64,000 bases of DNA from Dichetophora obliterata (GCA_963920525.1 OY986437.1:33061563-33125562); one strand, 5' to 3'; counted from the first letter of the stretch, positions 1-12,838 are shown. Numbers and translations: made by a program. The notes: a model not told the origin generated them from the letters alone.

Positions 1-963
1 CAGCGCCTCCAACGTTTCCTTGACGGTTCTTGCAACATGTGGCCGTGCGTTGTCATGTTGAAAAACCACTTTGTCGTGTCTTTTGGCATATTCCGGCCGT
101 TTAACCTTTAATGCTCGGCTCAATTGCATCAATTGTTGTTGGTAGCGTGATGGTTTCGTTAGGTTTTAGCAGCTCATAGTACACGACACCCTTCTGATCC
201 CACCAAATACAAAGCCTAAGCTTGGCGCCATGAATATTCGGCTTGGCCCTCGATGTTGATGCATGGCCGGGTGGTCCCCACGATTTTTTTCGCTTAGGAT
301 TATCGTAATGGATCCACTTTTCATCGCCAGTGACAATACGATGCAAAAAACTCTTCCTTTTATGCCGTTGAAGCAGTTGTTCGCACATGCAAAATCGCCG
401 TTCAACGTCTCTCGGCTTCAACTGGTACGGCACCCAATTTCCTTGCTTTTGAATCATTCCCATGGCCTTCAAGCGTTTGCCGACCGTTGATAAGTCGACT
501 TCCAATGATTCTGACAATTCTTGAAGGGTTTGACACGGGTCTTCATCGAGCAAAGCGTCCAATTCCTCATCTTCAAACTTTTTCGGCTGGCCCGGACGCT
601 CTTTGTCTTCCGTATCAAAATCACCACTTTTAAACCGACGGAACCAGTACTCACAAGTAGAAATCGATGGAGCATAGTCCCCGTAAGCCTCAGTAAGCGT
701 GCGTTGTGCTTCAACCGCTTTTTTCTTCAAATGGAAGCACAAAAGTAAACCTTCCCGCAAATTGCGTTTTGTTGGAACGAAAGTAGACATGTTCACAGAG
801 AAAAAAATATATGTTGTTTACACTTCAGTGGAATGACACATACTGAAAAATGAAGCTTAGACAATGTGCTTTGAAATGAATATAGTCACAGGTGTGCCCG
901 ATGCGATCTATTGATAGTTACGCCATCTCTTAGAAAACCTTTAAAACTAATTCCAACCCCCAA
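1..963 (-). pseudogene. Truncated, frameshifted mariner (mauritiana type), cut by window edge
   Basis: This is the 5' three quarters of a Tc1/mariner DNA transposon on the minus strand; its 3' end lies beyond base 1. The reading frame starts at base 790 (ATG) and encodes the helix-turn-helix DNA-binding half and the first catalytic Asp (TGDEKW). It is nearly the same as the intact copy at 13157-14443, with about five amino-acid differences over some 217 residues. Near base 160 it lacks an 8-bp block that the other copy has. That shifts the frame and ends the protein early. The sequence after the shift (1-150) still aligns to the rest of the transposase. The terminal inverted repeat ends at 963 and is followed by a TA. 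It is dead as a source of transposase unless an error in the sequence is responsible. Confidence 0.93.
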
Positions 964-965
964 TA

Positions 966-1919
966 TGACTACTATATTATAGTATTCATTTAATTTATAG
1001 ATTATAAATTTATATAACTATTATACAAAAAAAAAGTTTGCTATTTTTACCTTAGAAGTTTCCGGGACCTTACTATAAAATACTTTTTTCCAAAAATCTC
1101 TGCCCCTATTTTTACATTTTAAGATTTCAAATTTTCAGCCAAAGTTTAAAATTTTTCGGAAGAATTTTAATCTTACGTTTGTGGAAACAATGCCATGTTG
1201 GAAATTTTTTATGACATAACACTGATACCTCCTGAGTTGTTGCCTTCGTATTAATGTACTTGTAGTTCTTTCTTATGTAATTTATTTTTTACTACATACA
1301 TACTTATAAATTATTCTACGTTGTCAAGCCAATAGCATAACAAACACTTTAACAGTTCCTTCATATGTAGCAGATTATGTGCTGTTTAATGTCTCAACAG
1401 CTATATCACGTGATGAACGACATTTTAAATTGCTTGGATATGAATCTGGTATTTTTTTTAGGTTTTAATGCAGAAAAGCTAAGTGCTCAATAATGACTTC
1501 GAAACATTGAGAATGTAATTTAATTTGAAATTTAATTTTTTTTGTGTTAAGTTAAATTTGTACTTTTAACCTTTGGAAGCCATTAAAATTCTTAAAATAC
1601 AAACATCAACCTAAATTTAATGGCTAAAGATTTCTTGGAGTGTTGCAAATTTTTGAAAACTTTGCAACTAACTTATTATTGGATGGACGCATTTAAAGAA
1701 AATAAAAGTAGACCGTGATGCATTAAGACCATATGCATATCCTTCTTTTAAGCCTCATGTGATCATAATTACCGATTTAGGCGAGGCTATCCAGCTTTAA
1801 ATCATATATAATCGCTGTCTCAGTAGAGGGCTGGATTCAGAAAAAAAATCCACTTTTAAACTGCTTTGTATGTTTGTATGTTTCAATAATTTAAGGCAAT
1901 TTTATGGGTTTATTTCTTT
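966..1919. other. AT-rich stretch without a recognisable gene
   Basis: Reading both strands, I see no coding exon, RNA gene or clear element end in this stretch. Stop codons are frequent in all frames. Confidence 0.5.
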
Positions 1920-2390
1920 TCGTACAAATCGTACGTAACGCCAGTTTGGAAATGCCCATATGGGCAGAAATATTAGAAAAAAATTATGAAAATGTCTATT
2001 TTTAAATAAGGATTTTTTTTCTTTGCGAAGTAATTAAGTAGCACTATATTAAGTAAAAACAATGACAACAATAGTCCCTAAGTATTTAATGATATAAGCA
2101 AAAATATGTGCTGACGTTACGTTACAAAAAACGTAAGTGATTTTTGACTTGAATAACAAAATTTGCAAAACTCTCTGAATTGAGCAAGACTTTTTGTATA
2201 CATTTTTTTAGAAGGGCTTGTATTAACATAAATTTATTTTCCAAGTAATCAAAATTTAAAATCTTCTCTGGTTTTTTTATTAGGCTTTTTGATATGGCGT
2301 TACGTTACTTAAATTTCAATTTTAGTTAAATTGGGTAATAAGGTAAGTATTTCAATAATAAATTTAGTATATTGCCCTTTCCCTGCCTCA
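1920..2390. repeat. Dispersed repeat, copy 1 of 3 (GCGTTACGT-containing family)
   Basis: This block resembles 19690-20190 in the same orientation. Shared landmarks in order are a fourteen-base AGTAGCACTATATT motif, AACAATGACAACAAT, ATATAAGCAAAAATATGT, a GCGTTA-containing segment, GACTTTTTGTATACA and CTTCTCTGGTTTT. A third, interrupted copy lies at 39718-39795 plus 40864-40925. No coding capacity is seen. It is an unclassified dispersed repeat, and its ends are approximate. Confidence 0.7.
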
Positions 2391-3054
2391 CTTTTTCATT
2401 ATCTTTAGCCAATGCCTTCCACGGTGGGCAAGAAATAGCGATAGGTGCATAAAAATGTCGTCAAAAACTGAAAGCAGGTCTGCATTTCTTGATGATTATA
2501 GGCGAAAAACCCAATTGAAATGAAATCTTAGCTGCTCCTTTTTCCAAGATATCCACATCTAATATATATTACACAAATGCAAATTTTGTCCGGCGTAAGG
2601 ATTTTTAAGTGCAAGTCCAATCTTAAAAAATTTAGTATGGTATGGTACGTTTGGACCTGTAGATGTGCAAATTGGACTTTTTATTTCTTAAAAATTTATA
2701 TTTTTTAAGTTATAGCGAGTTAAAGTTTGCATATAATTGTTGTTATGTTGCTTTTTCTCTTCTAAATTTCAGCATATGACTAAAAATATGTGAGGTATTT
2801 AACGCCACCTATCGGCTAATATCTATGAAACTGTTATACTGACGATTAATCTCTTATAATTTCACTGCTAAAACTATGAATTGATATGTTCAAAATCAAA
2901 GTGATACTGGAATTATTTCTTCCAGTTGAAAAAAGATTTCTAAACTGTTGGTCGGAAAATTTTTTAATTTTTAAAAATGTTCACAAAAATGTGTATATTC
3001 TTAAAATGTGTTCTAAACCGAAGAATGGAATAAATGCGTTCACTTTTTCGGCGA
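2391..3054. other. AT-rich spacer, nothing recognised
   Basis: No gene or repeat boundary was identified between the dispersed repeat and the retrotransposon relic that follows. Confidence 0.4.
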
Positions 3055-4280
3055 GAGCAGGGTTGTTGCTCTGGATATTTCAAAAGCGTTCGACCGAGTG
3101 TGGCATAAAGCGCTCGTGTCAAAACTTGCTGCATATGGTTTTGGTGGTAACTTTTCTCGATGGATCACGTGTTTTCTCAAGGACAGAACGGTTCGAGTCG
3201 TAGTTGACGGTATTTCGTCCGAGAAGCACGCCATCAACGCAGGAGTACCGCAGGGTTCAGTTCTATCGCCAACCTTGTTTCTGGTTTTTATCAACGACCT
3301 TCTGTCGTAACATTCATTACCCAATACATTCGTTTGCTGACGACAGCAGCATTTGTCATTCATATTCATTCAAAAAACGCCCAAGCTCTATGGAGATTGA
3401 GAGAAAAAGGCAAAATATGAATGACACACTCCTTAATGATCTACAAAAAAATCTCCGAGTGGGTCTTGCTAATAGAGTAGAGTTCAAGCAAGCAAGACCC
3501 AGTGTTGTCTGTTAACCCACAAGCGAGTGAATTGCCCTTAAGCTCCTCTCATTATGAATGGTGTGGATCTTGTGGGATCAGCCGCTCTTGACGTTCTGGG
3601 CATATCGATTCAATCTGATCTTCGTTGGAATGATCATATTTTCGATGTGTCGAAAGAAGCGGGCAAGTGCCTTGGTTTTCTAAAACGGTGCAAAAAAATA
3701 TTCCACTTCAGCTGATCTTCGCATGATCTACACCTCATATATTAGGCCGAAAATGGAGTACAATTCGCACATTTGGGCAGGGGCTTCAAGATCTTATTTG
3801 GAGCTTCTGGACCGAATTCAACGTCGTGCGATATATTTGATAGGGGATGAAAGTATTTCATCCTCTCTCAACTCTCTTGGGCATCGACGTAATGTAGGTT
3901 GCCTAAGCCTTCTCTATAGGTATAACCATGGGAAGTGTTCAAGTGAGATACATGGCCTGACGCCACCAGCTCGTGTGTTTCCCAGGTCCACTCGGGCAGC
4001 TGTCCAAGCCCACCCCTTTACCATTGCATCGATGCCTAATAGAACCTCGCATTACCGTGATAATTCGTTCTTTGGTCGCACGGTTAAGTTGTGGTATAGT
4101 TTCCCTGTGAGTGTGTTTCCCGGCAGTTTTTAGCTGTGCAAATTTAAAACAAATCTTCACCGACACTACTCCATCTATCCACCCTCCAACTAACTATCAC
4201 CCATCTTCCGAATCAACACAATGCTTACACATTAAAAGGGGGGCATCCCCTGAGCGTTGGTTCAGTCTAAAAAGTAGTTT
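3055..4280 (+). pseudogene. Non-LTR retrotransposon relic (reverse transcriptase, 3' half)
   Basis: Fragments in shifting frames give a reverse transcriptase. An ALDISKAFDRVWH motif at about 3064-3107 is followed by a palm segment with GVPQGSVLSPTLF (about 3242-3280) and the FADDSS catalytic box (about 3337-3354). A C-terminal region follows, containing YIRPKMEYNSHIW and SFFGRTVKLWYSFP (3723-4133). At least two frameshifts and a stop after the GVPQG block show that it is inactive. The 5' part, including any endonuclease, is absent. The C-terminal motifs fit the jockey/CR1/L2 group, but I cannot place the clade. No target duplication or poly(A) tail was found. Confidence 0.88.
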
Positions 4281-5135
4281 GACATATTCCTGATAGAATT
4301 AATTTCGTCTATATCTAGTATATTGATTAGACCGTTCTATTTTTTTTACTTTTTCGTAAAGTTCCCTGGACATGGTGATTTCTGATTCTACTCTTAAAAA
4401 CATGCATTTTGGTATGTAACACTTTAATATTAACTAACGGTAAATAGTCGCGCAAACGGCTTAAAGCAGCGCTGGGCGCCCAATGCTCACTGAGCGCTCT
4501 CTGAGCGTAACTTTTCACATGTACACAAAACTCACAACAGAAGAGAATATAATTTAGTCGTTCGCTGACGGTGATACTGTGAAGACCTGTGTCGGAAATT
4601 TTATGTACACTCTTAAAAAACCAACTTTTTGGTTTGTAGATTCATAATTCTTATGCATATATTTTAAATTTTTGTATATTATTAAGTTTTAATATCATTC
4701 ATACATATTGCCTATTAAGATTCTTTGCATTATTTTTTTCATATTATTTGTATTCATTAATTTTTTGATACTTAATTTTTTGATATTTTGATTATACTTT
4801 TAATGATTCGTATATATTGGGAATTAATATTAAAACAAAAAAAAAACACTTAAAATACAATGTTTGATTTTGAATCGCAATGCAATTTCTGTTCAGCAGA
4901 GAACCTTTCTTGCGAAGCAGAATGTTTAATTTGCCACTTAGCAAACTAATATAATTTATTTAATTAGAAGAAAATGCTGGTGCAGTAATGACATAGAAGA
5001 AATAGTGAACAATACCAATGATTAAAAATAAAAAATAAACACATATTACAGTATGTGTGGAGGTATAAACATCCTAACTTGCAAATCTAGATAATTGTGA
5101 CAACTAATTCGCTCAGTGTGCGCTAGTCGGGAGCG
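4281..5135. other. AT-rich spacer, nothing recognised
   Basis: No reading frame of interest, inverted-repeat end or RNA gene is evident. Confidence 0.4.
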
Positions 5136-5146
5136 CACCAATACTA
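5136..5146. repeat. Target-site duplication, left copy
   Basis: The 11-bp word CACCAATACTA occurs here and again at 6952-6962, exactly flanking the retrotransposon relic at 5147-6951. Confidence 0.85.
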
Positions 5147-6951
5147 TGTTAGGTTAGTTTAGAGTGGCTGCCTCAAATTGAGACGCACTTAGGCCAATAA
5201 GGCCCATTGTGGTACCACAGGGGTTGATCTCCCTTCTCTATTCAAACCAGCTTGAGCTGTACACAAAGCTTAGGATTCGGTATATCAATATTTCCGAGAG
5301 TTCTTCGAGGTCTCTGAAAAACCAGTTGTTTAGGTGAAGAAAACGTTTTTGAGCCAGCGCTGGGCAGGTGCAGAGAAGGTGTTCTGTAGATTCCACCTCC
5401 TCCTCATCTCTACAGCTTCTGCAGAAGTCGTTGTGGGGTATGTTTAATCTTTGAGCGTGCCTGCCAATAAGGCAGTGCCCTATCAGGATCCCTATCATGG
5501 TGCCAATGTGATCTCTACTAAGAGATATGAGTTCTTTTGAACGCTTCAGATTGAGTTTGGGCCAGATTTGCCGTGCTTATTACAAGTGTTACCTGCTGAC
5601 CATCTTTTGTTGGTGTTAATACAGGATAACTCATGTGTAAGGAGTTTACATGTGGTGAGAGGAATACCAAGGTTTGTCTTGTCTGAAGATAGTTGTTTGG
5701 TAGTACCTGTGCGAGCGAGTTCATCTGCTCTGCAGTTACCTAGAAAATCCCTATGTCCAGGAATCCAGCATAGGATAGTTTTGAGCTGCTCTGCCATCTC
5801 GTTTAGAGATCTGCGGCAGTTGAAAACTGTTTCAGATGTTATTTCAACAGTTCCTAGGGCTTTCAGAGCGGCCTGACTGTCAGAAAGTATGCATATATCC
5901 ATGGAAGATATATCATTTTTCTGAAGCCAAGTTAACGCTTCATGTATAGCAGCGATTTCAGCTTGAAATACACTGCAATGGTCAGGGAGCCTGAAGGCTA
6001 TATTGATGCTTAATGCTTCTGAGTAGACTCCTCCACCTACTTTGCCATCTAGTTTTGATCCATCCGTAAAGATCTCAATGACATTGTGAGGTGAACGGTT
6101 TTCTTGTTCCCACTCTTCTCGAGAGGGAATGGATACATCGAACTTCCTCTCAAAGAGTAGTTTGTAGTGATGTAGTCAATGGAACTAGGTAAAGGAGGGA
6201 GAAATTTTCTGATACAAGAATGTCCTAGTGTACCTTCTTTCCACTGGGAGGTGGCTACTAGGCGGATGGCTGTATTAGCGGCCATCTGTTTAGCTAGGAT
6301 GTCAAGTAGTGTAAGATGGAGCATTGTGTCTAATGCGTTTGTCGGAGTGGTTCTTAGGGCTCCGCTAATGCACAGTTCAGCTGATCTTTGAACTTTACGG
6401 AGAAGGTTATGGTGAGTCTGTTTTTCGAGTGCATGCCACCAGACAATAGCACCATATAGCATATTGGCCTTACAACTGCTGTATAAAGCCAGTGAGTAAC
6501 ACTTGGCTGTAAACCCCATTTGCTACCCACCGCCTTTTTGCAAGAGTATAGGGCAATGTTCGCTTTTTTGGCTCTTTCGAGCAGATTGGGCTTCCAGTTT
6601 AGTTTCCTATCCAGTATAAGGTCCAGGTATTTTGCTTGATCTGAGAAGATAAGACTTGTATTTCCCAGTTTAGGAGGGCTAATTTGAGGTACATTGTGTT
6701 TTCTTGTGAAAACTACTAACTCAGTTTTATTAGGATTAACGCTGAGCCCATAGCTGATAGTCCAGTTGACAAGAGTATTTAGGCAGTTTTGCATAATGTC
6801 TCGGAGAGTAGATATATATTTTCCAGATGTAACAATAGCAACGTCATCGGCATAAGCTATCACCCCGCACCCCTCTAGTTCTAGTTTGCCTAGCAGTTCA
6901 TTCACTGCTAAATTACAGAGTAGAGGCGATAGAACCCCTCCCTGAGGGTTT
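5147..6951 (-). pseudogene. 5'-truncated non-LTR retrotransposon with RNase H (I/LOA-like)
   Basis: Read on the minus strand, the element opens abruptly at the reverse-transcriptase motif PQGGVLSPLL (about 6915-6947), with everything 5' of it missing. It continues through the YADD catalytic box (about 6850) and the thumb region. An RNase H domain follows, with SDSQAAL (about 5860-5890) and WIPGHRDFLGN-RADELA (about 5700-5770). It ends with a CX2C-HX4C zinc knuckle (about 5380-5425). RNase H downstream of the polymerase is typical of the I and LOA groups of non-LTR elements. Frameshifts split the frame at about 6400, 6050 and 5550. The 11-bp duplication on both sides marks a single 5'-truncated, target-primed insertion. 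The 3' tail is short and not poly(A). Confidence 0.92.
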
Positions 6952-6962
6952 CACCAATACTA
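6952..6962. repeat. Target-site duplication, right copy
   Basis: This is the same 11-bp word as 5136-5146; it closes the retrotransposon insertion. Confidence 0.85.
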
Positions 6963-7117
6963 ACAAGACAAAATAAAATGTGACTGTGCTAGAATGCTTA
7001 GCCCTGTCTTAAAGGCTTTTTGGCTAAAAATTCATTTTTTCGAAAAAACAAGAAATTTCTTCTTCAGCATTTTGCATATAACTACGAAACAAATAAAACC
7101 ATTTTTATCAATTTATA

Positions 7118-7865
7118 CAGGGTCCGCCATATAACGTTTTTTTCAACTAGTGCTTATTTCGTGAATGGTAACACTTAGCTCATGTCTGATTTCACAGATA
7201 ATTAGTTTTATCCTTCCGCTGAACGAATATGGTTGTGTATACGCTTGAACAACGCTGGGAAATATTGCGACATTACTTTGATGCAAAAGATGCCGATTTT
7301 GCCAAAAAAATCATCTATTCAGATGAAGCTCATTTTGAATTTGGCGGGTATGTAAACAAGCAAAATTGTCGCATTTGGGGCAAAGAAAACCCGCACGCAT
7401 ACATTGAAAAGCCGCTGCACCCAAAACGAGTCACTTTTTGGTGCGGATTTTGGTCCAGAATCATAATTGGGCCATTTTTCTTCGAAAATGAGCAAGGAGT
7501 GGCCGTTACAGTCAATGGCGATCGTTATCGGACCATGTTGAACGAATTTTTCTTGGACTATTATTTGTGGGTTGCCCTCAAAGATTAGTGTTACGCCGAC
7601 AAGCCAGAGACAATTGACGCTTTAAAGGACAATATTCGTGAAGCCATTGGTGAAATACAGCTGCACACAATCGATAATGTGCTTAAAAATTAGACCGATC
7701 GTGTAGGCTACTGCATGGCCAGCCGAGGCAGCCATTTGAATGAAATTATTTTCCATTATTAACCGGAAGGATTGTACTTTCAAATAAAAAAAGAAATTTG
7801 AAAAAATATTCAGTAGTTTTTTTTTTATAGAATTTTCAAAAAAAAAAGTTATTTGGCGGACCCTT
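7118..7865 (+). pseudogene. Internally deleted DD41D mariner-like relic
   Basis: Terminal inverted repeats starting CAGGGTCCGCCATATAAC (left) and the matching AGGGTCCGCCAAATAAC (right, inverted) are flanked by TA at 7116-7117 and 7866-7867. The frame at 7229-7588 begins MVVYTLEQRWEILRHYF. It then jumps over most of the DNA-binding half and reaches the first catalytic Asp (YSDEAHF) and a WCGFWSRIIIGPFFFEN block. It then loses the second and third Asp through a deletion near 7568. The segment after it encodes the C-terminal piece containing ALKDNIREAIGEI, with a stop. It is related to, but clearly diverged from, the element at 8227-9175. Confidence 0.82.
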
Positions 7866-8226
7866 TACTTATTTAAAAGCTAATAAAATTTTCCATCTTA
7901 TGCGATAAGAAAAATTGCGTTTTGTTCAGTACATTTTTTTTTTTAAACTCTGCAAAGTGAAATTTTGATTAAAATTTTTTCGAAAATTTGATAACTTCAA
8001 CTCACATTACCCCGTGTTACAAGAGCATGAGGAAAAAGTTTTTGATTATGTAAATTTCGTATTTTGAGGAATTTTACGGCAAAAATGATGATGTATAATT
8101 CAAAAATGTATAATACGGTATTTTTTCAAAAAAGCAACATAACTGCACAGTGAATTTTTCGAAAAAAATTCAATTTTATTTTTATTAAACGTAGCCACAT
8201 AAGTAGGTATGTAAAAGTTATATGTA
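7866..8226. other. AT-rich spacer between two mariner relics
   Basis: No gene is seen. Both neighbours end at TA dinucleotides, consistent with independent insertions. Confidence 0.4.
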
Positions 8227-9175
8227 CAGGGTTGCCCATATTCGACGGACCCATGTTTTTTTTTAAAAAATCAAAGAAAAAAATAAAAATTTGGCGGTTG
8301 GCAATCTTAATCATTTAATTTGTTCCAAGTAGATTTGTTTACATCAATTTTTGAATATGATATCTCTCAAATGGCCGCCTCTGGCGTTGATGGCGTATTG
8401 TGCAATTTTTGCAGCATTTTCCATCGTTTTCGCCAACATTTCGGCCGGAATAGCGGCTATTTCTTCACGAATGTTGTCCTTGAGCTCTTCTACGGTCCTT
8501 GGCTTGTTAACGTAAACCTTTGACTTCAAATATCCCCACAAGAAGAAGTCAAGCGGCGTCAAATCGGGCGAACGCGGTGGCCAGTCCAAATCACCACTTT
8601 TCGACATCAAACGGCCCGGAAACAAATTCTTCAGAAAATCGATTGTTATGCGACTTGTGTGCGGTGGAGCGCCGTCTTGTTGAAACCAGAACTGCCTCAT
8701 ACGCTTTCGACGAATAATTGGCATCACAAAATTGGTCATCATGTCGCGATAACGCTCCTGGTTGATGGTAACAGCATGGCCATTTTCATTTTGGAAGAAA
8801 AACGGCCCAATGACCGTTTTCGCACTAACGCCGCACCAAACTGTGACTTTTTCGTCATGAAGAGGCACTTCTTGAATCTCCTGAGGATTTTCAGTGGCGT
8901 AAATACGGCAATTTTACTTATTTACGGTCCCATTCAATGTGAAATGGGCTTCATCGGACATGATAATTTTGTTCCAAAATTCCTCGTCATCTTCGGCCAT
9001 TTCGAAGACTCTTTGGGCCCATTCCAATCTATTTCAGAGCGCTCGCGTGGCGTGTATTGTTCCATGGTAAAAATCTGCTTGGACTGACGCTTCAAACGCG
9101 GTATGTCATTAAGCGATCTGACATCTCTATCAAAAGTTATGGCGTTGCCAGATGGGTCCGTCGAATATGGGCCTG
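8227..9175 (-). pseudogene. DD41D (rosa-type) mariner relic, N-terminus deleted
   Basis: The inverted repeats share CCCATATTCGACGGACCCAT, with a 4-bp indel near the left tip, and are flanked by TA. Minus-strand coding retains SDEAHF (first Asp, about 8952-8969), QQDGAPPHTSR (second Asp) and SPDLTPLDFFLWG (third Asp). Exactly 41 residues separate the second and third Asp, the signature of the rosa subfamily of mariners. The helix-turn-helix half is mostly gone. There is a frameshift near 8940 and an in-frame TAA where the relative at 7118 has Gln (NKQNCR). It is inactive. The longest surviving frame is 8344-8868. Confidence 0.9.
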
Positions 9176-11323
9176 TATATGATATTAGCTTTAATTGCAA
9201 GACATTCAACTGTATTTTTGTAATGTGCAATTATTTAAATTACTATTTCTGTGGTCACAAGGAATAATGACTAAGCTCAAAGTATCGGAAAAAACGATAT
9301 TTTTATTGCACTAACTCCCCCCACCTTTTTTCCGAAATATATGAACCGTTACAAACGAAATATATGCAGACATAACCCAGAAAAAAGTGGATCATCCTAT
9401 GAGCGATCTGGGAGTGCTCCCTGAGGAGCTGTGGAGTGCTCCTTATTGATCCAAGCTAGGTGTATTTAGTGTTCCCTTTTAACATGGCGTGTCCTAGGAA
9501 GGGTAGCGCTCCCTTTAACATCCCAGAGGAGCTCAAAAAGAGCGATCAATAAATGATCCAAATGGATCAGTATAGGAATATTTATTTTTTTTTGGGATTT
9601 AAGTTTACTCCGAAAGCTAGGCTTCCCTAGCTCAAGTAGACTCCTCAAGACCCTAAGGTGGTGATGAAATTATTTGGCCAAATAGTGAGATTTATAACGC
9701 CATCACATATTACGAATCGTTTTTTATTCTATTTAAAACTGTACTTTAATTGCGTCATTCGCATCAGTGAATGGAAAAAACGCAATTACAGTTGGCGGGC
9801 CGCACTTCACGACCTCGGCGTTGAAGCGAAGTGAATCGAATGAAAGGAACATTTAAAATATTTTTTGTTTCACAGAAAATAGTTATAGAGATTGCTAAAA
9901 AGCACATGCTTCTCTTTATGTTCTTTTTTTCATTAATTGCTCGCCTATTGATCTTATAAAACAATAAAGGAGCATAAGGGCACAAGTGCTCACGTTTTGA
10001 TCCAATAAAAGAGCAAAAGAACACTCCCTTGTTGCTCCTCATGGGAGCGATCTCATATTTTTTACGGGGAAGTGATACTCTATTATGTGCAAAAAAATTT
10101 TTTGCTGCATCCTTCCAAAGATTGGCAAAAAAGAAAATGGCGCATCGCTTTTTTACGATAGCTTGAGTTTAGTCATTCCTCCTTGTGAAAACGGATTTTA
10201 TGCTATTGACCATTCTTCGAAACAACAACAGTCTAACAAAAGCACGGACCTTAACCCATTTTCAGCTATTGGTGCATTTTTGCACCAGTAACTATAGAAT
10301 TTTCTCCAGGTGAGCGCGAAAGTGATATTACCTGGCACGGTAGGGATTATGTTAGTGTGGATCTTTGACAATATACATTATTTTTGGTTTTATGCGATTC
10401 GGTTGTTTACTTGGATTTTACTCCAACGGTGCGTCGCGATATTTGGGTTTTTTTATTTTTTTGGTTTTTTGAAAATTCCTTAAAAATTTAAAATCGCAAT
10501 ATCGAAAATTGCTTTTCAATAGTAACTATTATAAGTTTTAAATTATATGCTAAAATAAATTTAGAGCCCGTTTGCTGTTTTAAAATGGGCAGGTTCGGCT
10601 GTGAAGATATGTGATGCAGCTAGTGGTGCAAAAATGCATCAGTCCGCCCAGCCCTTACCTGTGGAGGTAAAAATTTTAAATTTTGCCAGATAAAGTTTAG
10701 GGCCATATATAGACTCTGGACGAAGTTTCATCGATTTTGGCCCGGTAGTTAAGGAGCCGCCGGAAATGGGTTAATGCGCCTGTTTTTTTAGTAGCGCAAT
10801 TTACAATCTCGTGTATTTTGGAAATTTGTGGTTTTGTTAAAAATTTCAAAAATTTCCTATCATTTGTGAACGGTCGTTTTGATACAATTTGCTATAGTTG
10901 TTGCAAAACATGAAATTCACAGCTTATTGTTTTAAAATTATTTTCCCCTAGAAATTTTGCTTAACTCAATTTCATGACGAAAAAATCTTTAAGCACAATT
11001 AATTGTTTTTTTTTTATTCGCTTATCTACCATATCAGTTTTTTTCGCCTTTATTTTTTTTTTATAATCAGCAGTCAGTTTGCAATTTAGTATTGCAATGT
11101 ATAATAAATCTTAGCTATGGATTTTAGTGTTGTATATATGCAATAGCGTAGTAAATACATTCCTTTTTATTTCTTAGTGTAGAGTAAATATATATTTTAC
11201 CATTTTCCAATGATATGGTGCAAGACCATTTGCACTGGATTGTGAATAGCCCTGGTATGTTCTCAGCATTACGATGCATTGTATTGCATTCAACTGTTAT
11301 TTATTTGTTTTTATCTAGCCAGA
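9176..11323. other. Two-kilobase gene-free stretch with one dispersed 43-bp motif
   Basis: No exon is recognised. A 43-bp motif at 9798-9840 (GGCCGCACTTCACGACCTCG and onward) recurs at 40638-40680 and, more weakly, at 41729-41767. Small frames at 9764-10042 and 10085-10291 match nothing I know. A GGTGCATTTTTGCACC palindrome lies near 10271-10286. Confidence 0.45.
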
Positions 11324-12053
11324 GACCGAAAATAACTGTTATTTTACAATTTTCACATGAAAAAGGCATAACGAAAAAGTGGCCGGAGGACTTTTTTTAA
11401 ATATACCATTATTGTCGTAATGGTAGCAGCTTCGCGAATATTTAATGCCTTTTAAATTTTTGGCTGTTGCTATAAAAATTAAAATTAACTGTTATTTTTT
11501 GCCTTTTATTTATTCGGGCAAAACTAACTGTTACTTTTGACTTTTATTTTTTAGGTCAAAAATAACAGTTACTTTGTGCCTTTTATTTTTGCGGTCAAAA
11601 ATATCAGGTAATTTGTTTTTTTTGAAAGGCCGAATAAAAAACTTTAAAAACAAAAAAGTTTTATAGCTCGAAATGTGCACGCGCTGATGAGACGATAAAA
11701 ATGGCATAAAACTTATTTTGCCCTTCAAGTGGCCTTTAAAAAAATTCAAATTGCCTGATATTTTTGACCGAAAAATATAAGGCAAAAAATAACTGTTATT
11801 TTTGACCAAAAAAATAAAAGTCATAAGTAACAGTTCTTTTTGCCAGGAAAAATAAAAGGCATTAAATAACTAGTATTTTTGTCGGAAAAAATAAAAGTTA
11901 AATGATAACTGTTAGTATCTGACTTTTTTGATAAAAACCATTACCAGTACGGTCCCTGATATAGCTTTTCTGCTATGAGTTGGCCTTTGAGACCTTCGCT
12001 GGCTTTACTATACTATACAGTTTTTCAATATTTTTTATGTAAGGAATTTATTG

Positions 12054-12614
12054 AGATCATCATAAACATCATTATCATAATCATCATAATATTCGTAATC
12101 ATAATAATCATCATCATAATGATCATTATCATCATCATTATCATCATCATAAACATCATTATCAAAATCATCATAATCATAATAATCATCATAATGATCA
12201 TCATTATCATCATCAGCATCGTCATCATAATCATCATTATAGTGATCATCATCATCATCATAGTGATCATCATCATCATAATCATCATCATTATTATCAT
12301 CATCATCATTATCATCATCATAAACATCATCAAAATCATCATAATCTTCATAATCATAATTAATCACCATAATGATAATCATTATCATCATCAGCATCGT
12401 CATCATTATAGTGATCATCATTATCATAGTGATCATCATCATAATCATAATCATCATCAGCATCATCATCATAATCATCATAGTGATCATCATCATCACC
12501 ATCATAACATCATCATCACCATCATCATCATCATAATTATCATCATCCTTATCATCATCATAAACATCATTTTCATATTCATCATAAACATCATTATCAT
12601 AATCATCATAATCT
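12054..12614. repeat. (ATC)n microsatellite, about 560 bp
   Basis: The tract is dominated by ATC/AAT trinucleotides and long runs of CATCAT, with scattered substitutions. It generates spurious open frames in several phases (poly-Ile, poly-Met, poly-Asp/His). It lies in the loop of the foldback element. Confidence 0.97.
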
Positions 12615-12699
12615 TGGAATGACATCAAAATCATACACATATCTTTAAAATTAACAAAGTTACTTGTACTTTAAAAATGACACTAAATTGAAAACATAA

Positions 12700-12838
12700 T
12701 GGGCCTTAGTAATAAACATTTTTAAGTCGACTCTAAATTTAGTGTGAGCTTTTCTGACATTATTTCTGCAGAATTTGTTGTCAAAAAGCTTACACTAAAT
12801 TAAGAGTCGACTTTGAAATGTTTATTACTAAGGCCCAA
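12700..12838. repeat. Palindromic MITE-like insert in foldback loop
   Basis: The arms, about 56 bp each, begin GGGCCTTAGTAATAAACATT and end with the inverted form ...ACTAAGGCCC. They are separated by about 25 bp. An AAT lies next to both ends. The element has no coding capacity. Confidence 0.75.

Noticed and set aside
11975..12640. Open frames of 110-215 codons on both strands
   Set aside because: They are products of the (ATC)n tract (poly-Ile, poly-Met, Asp/His runs) and have no protein-like composition.
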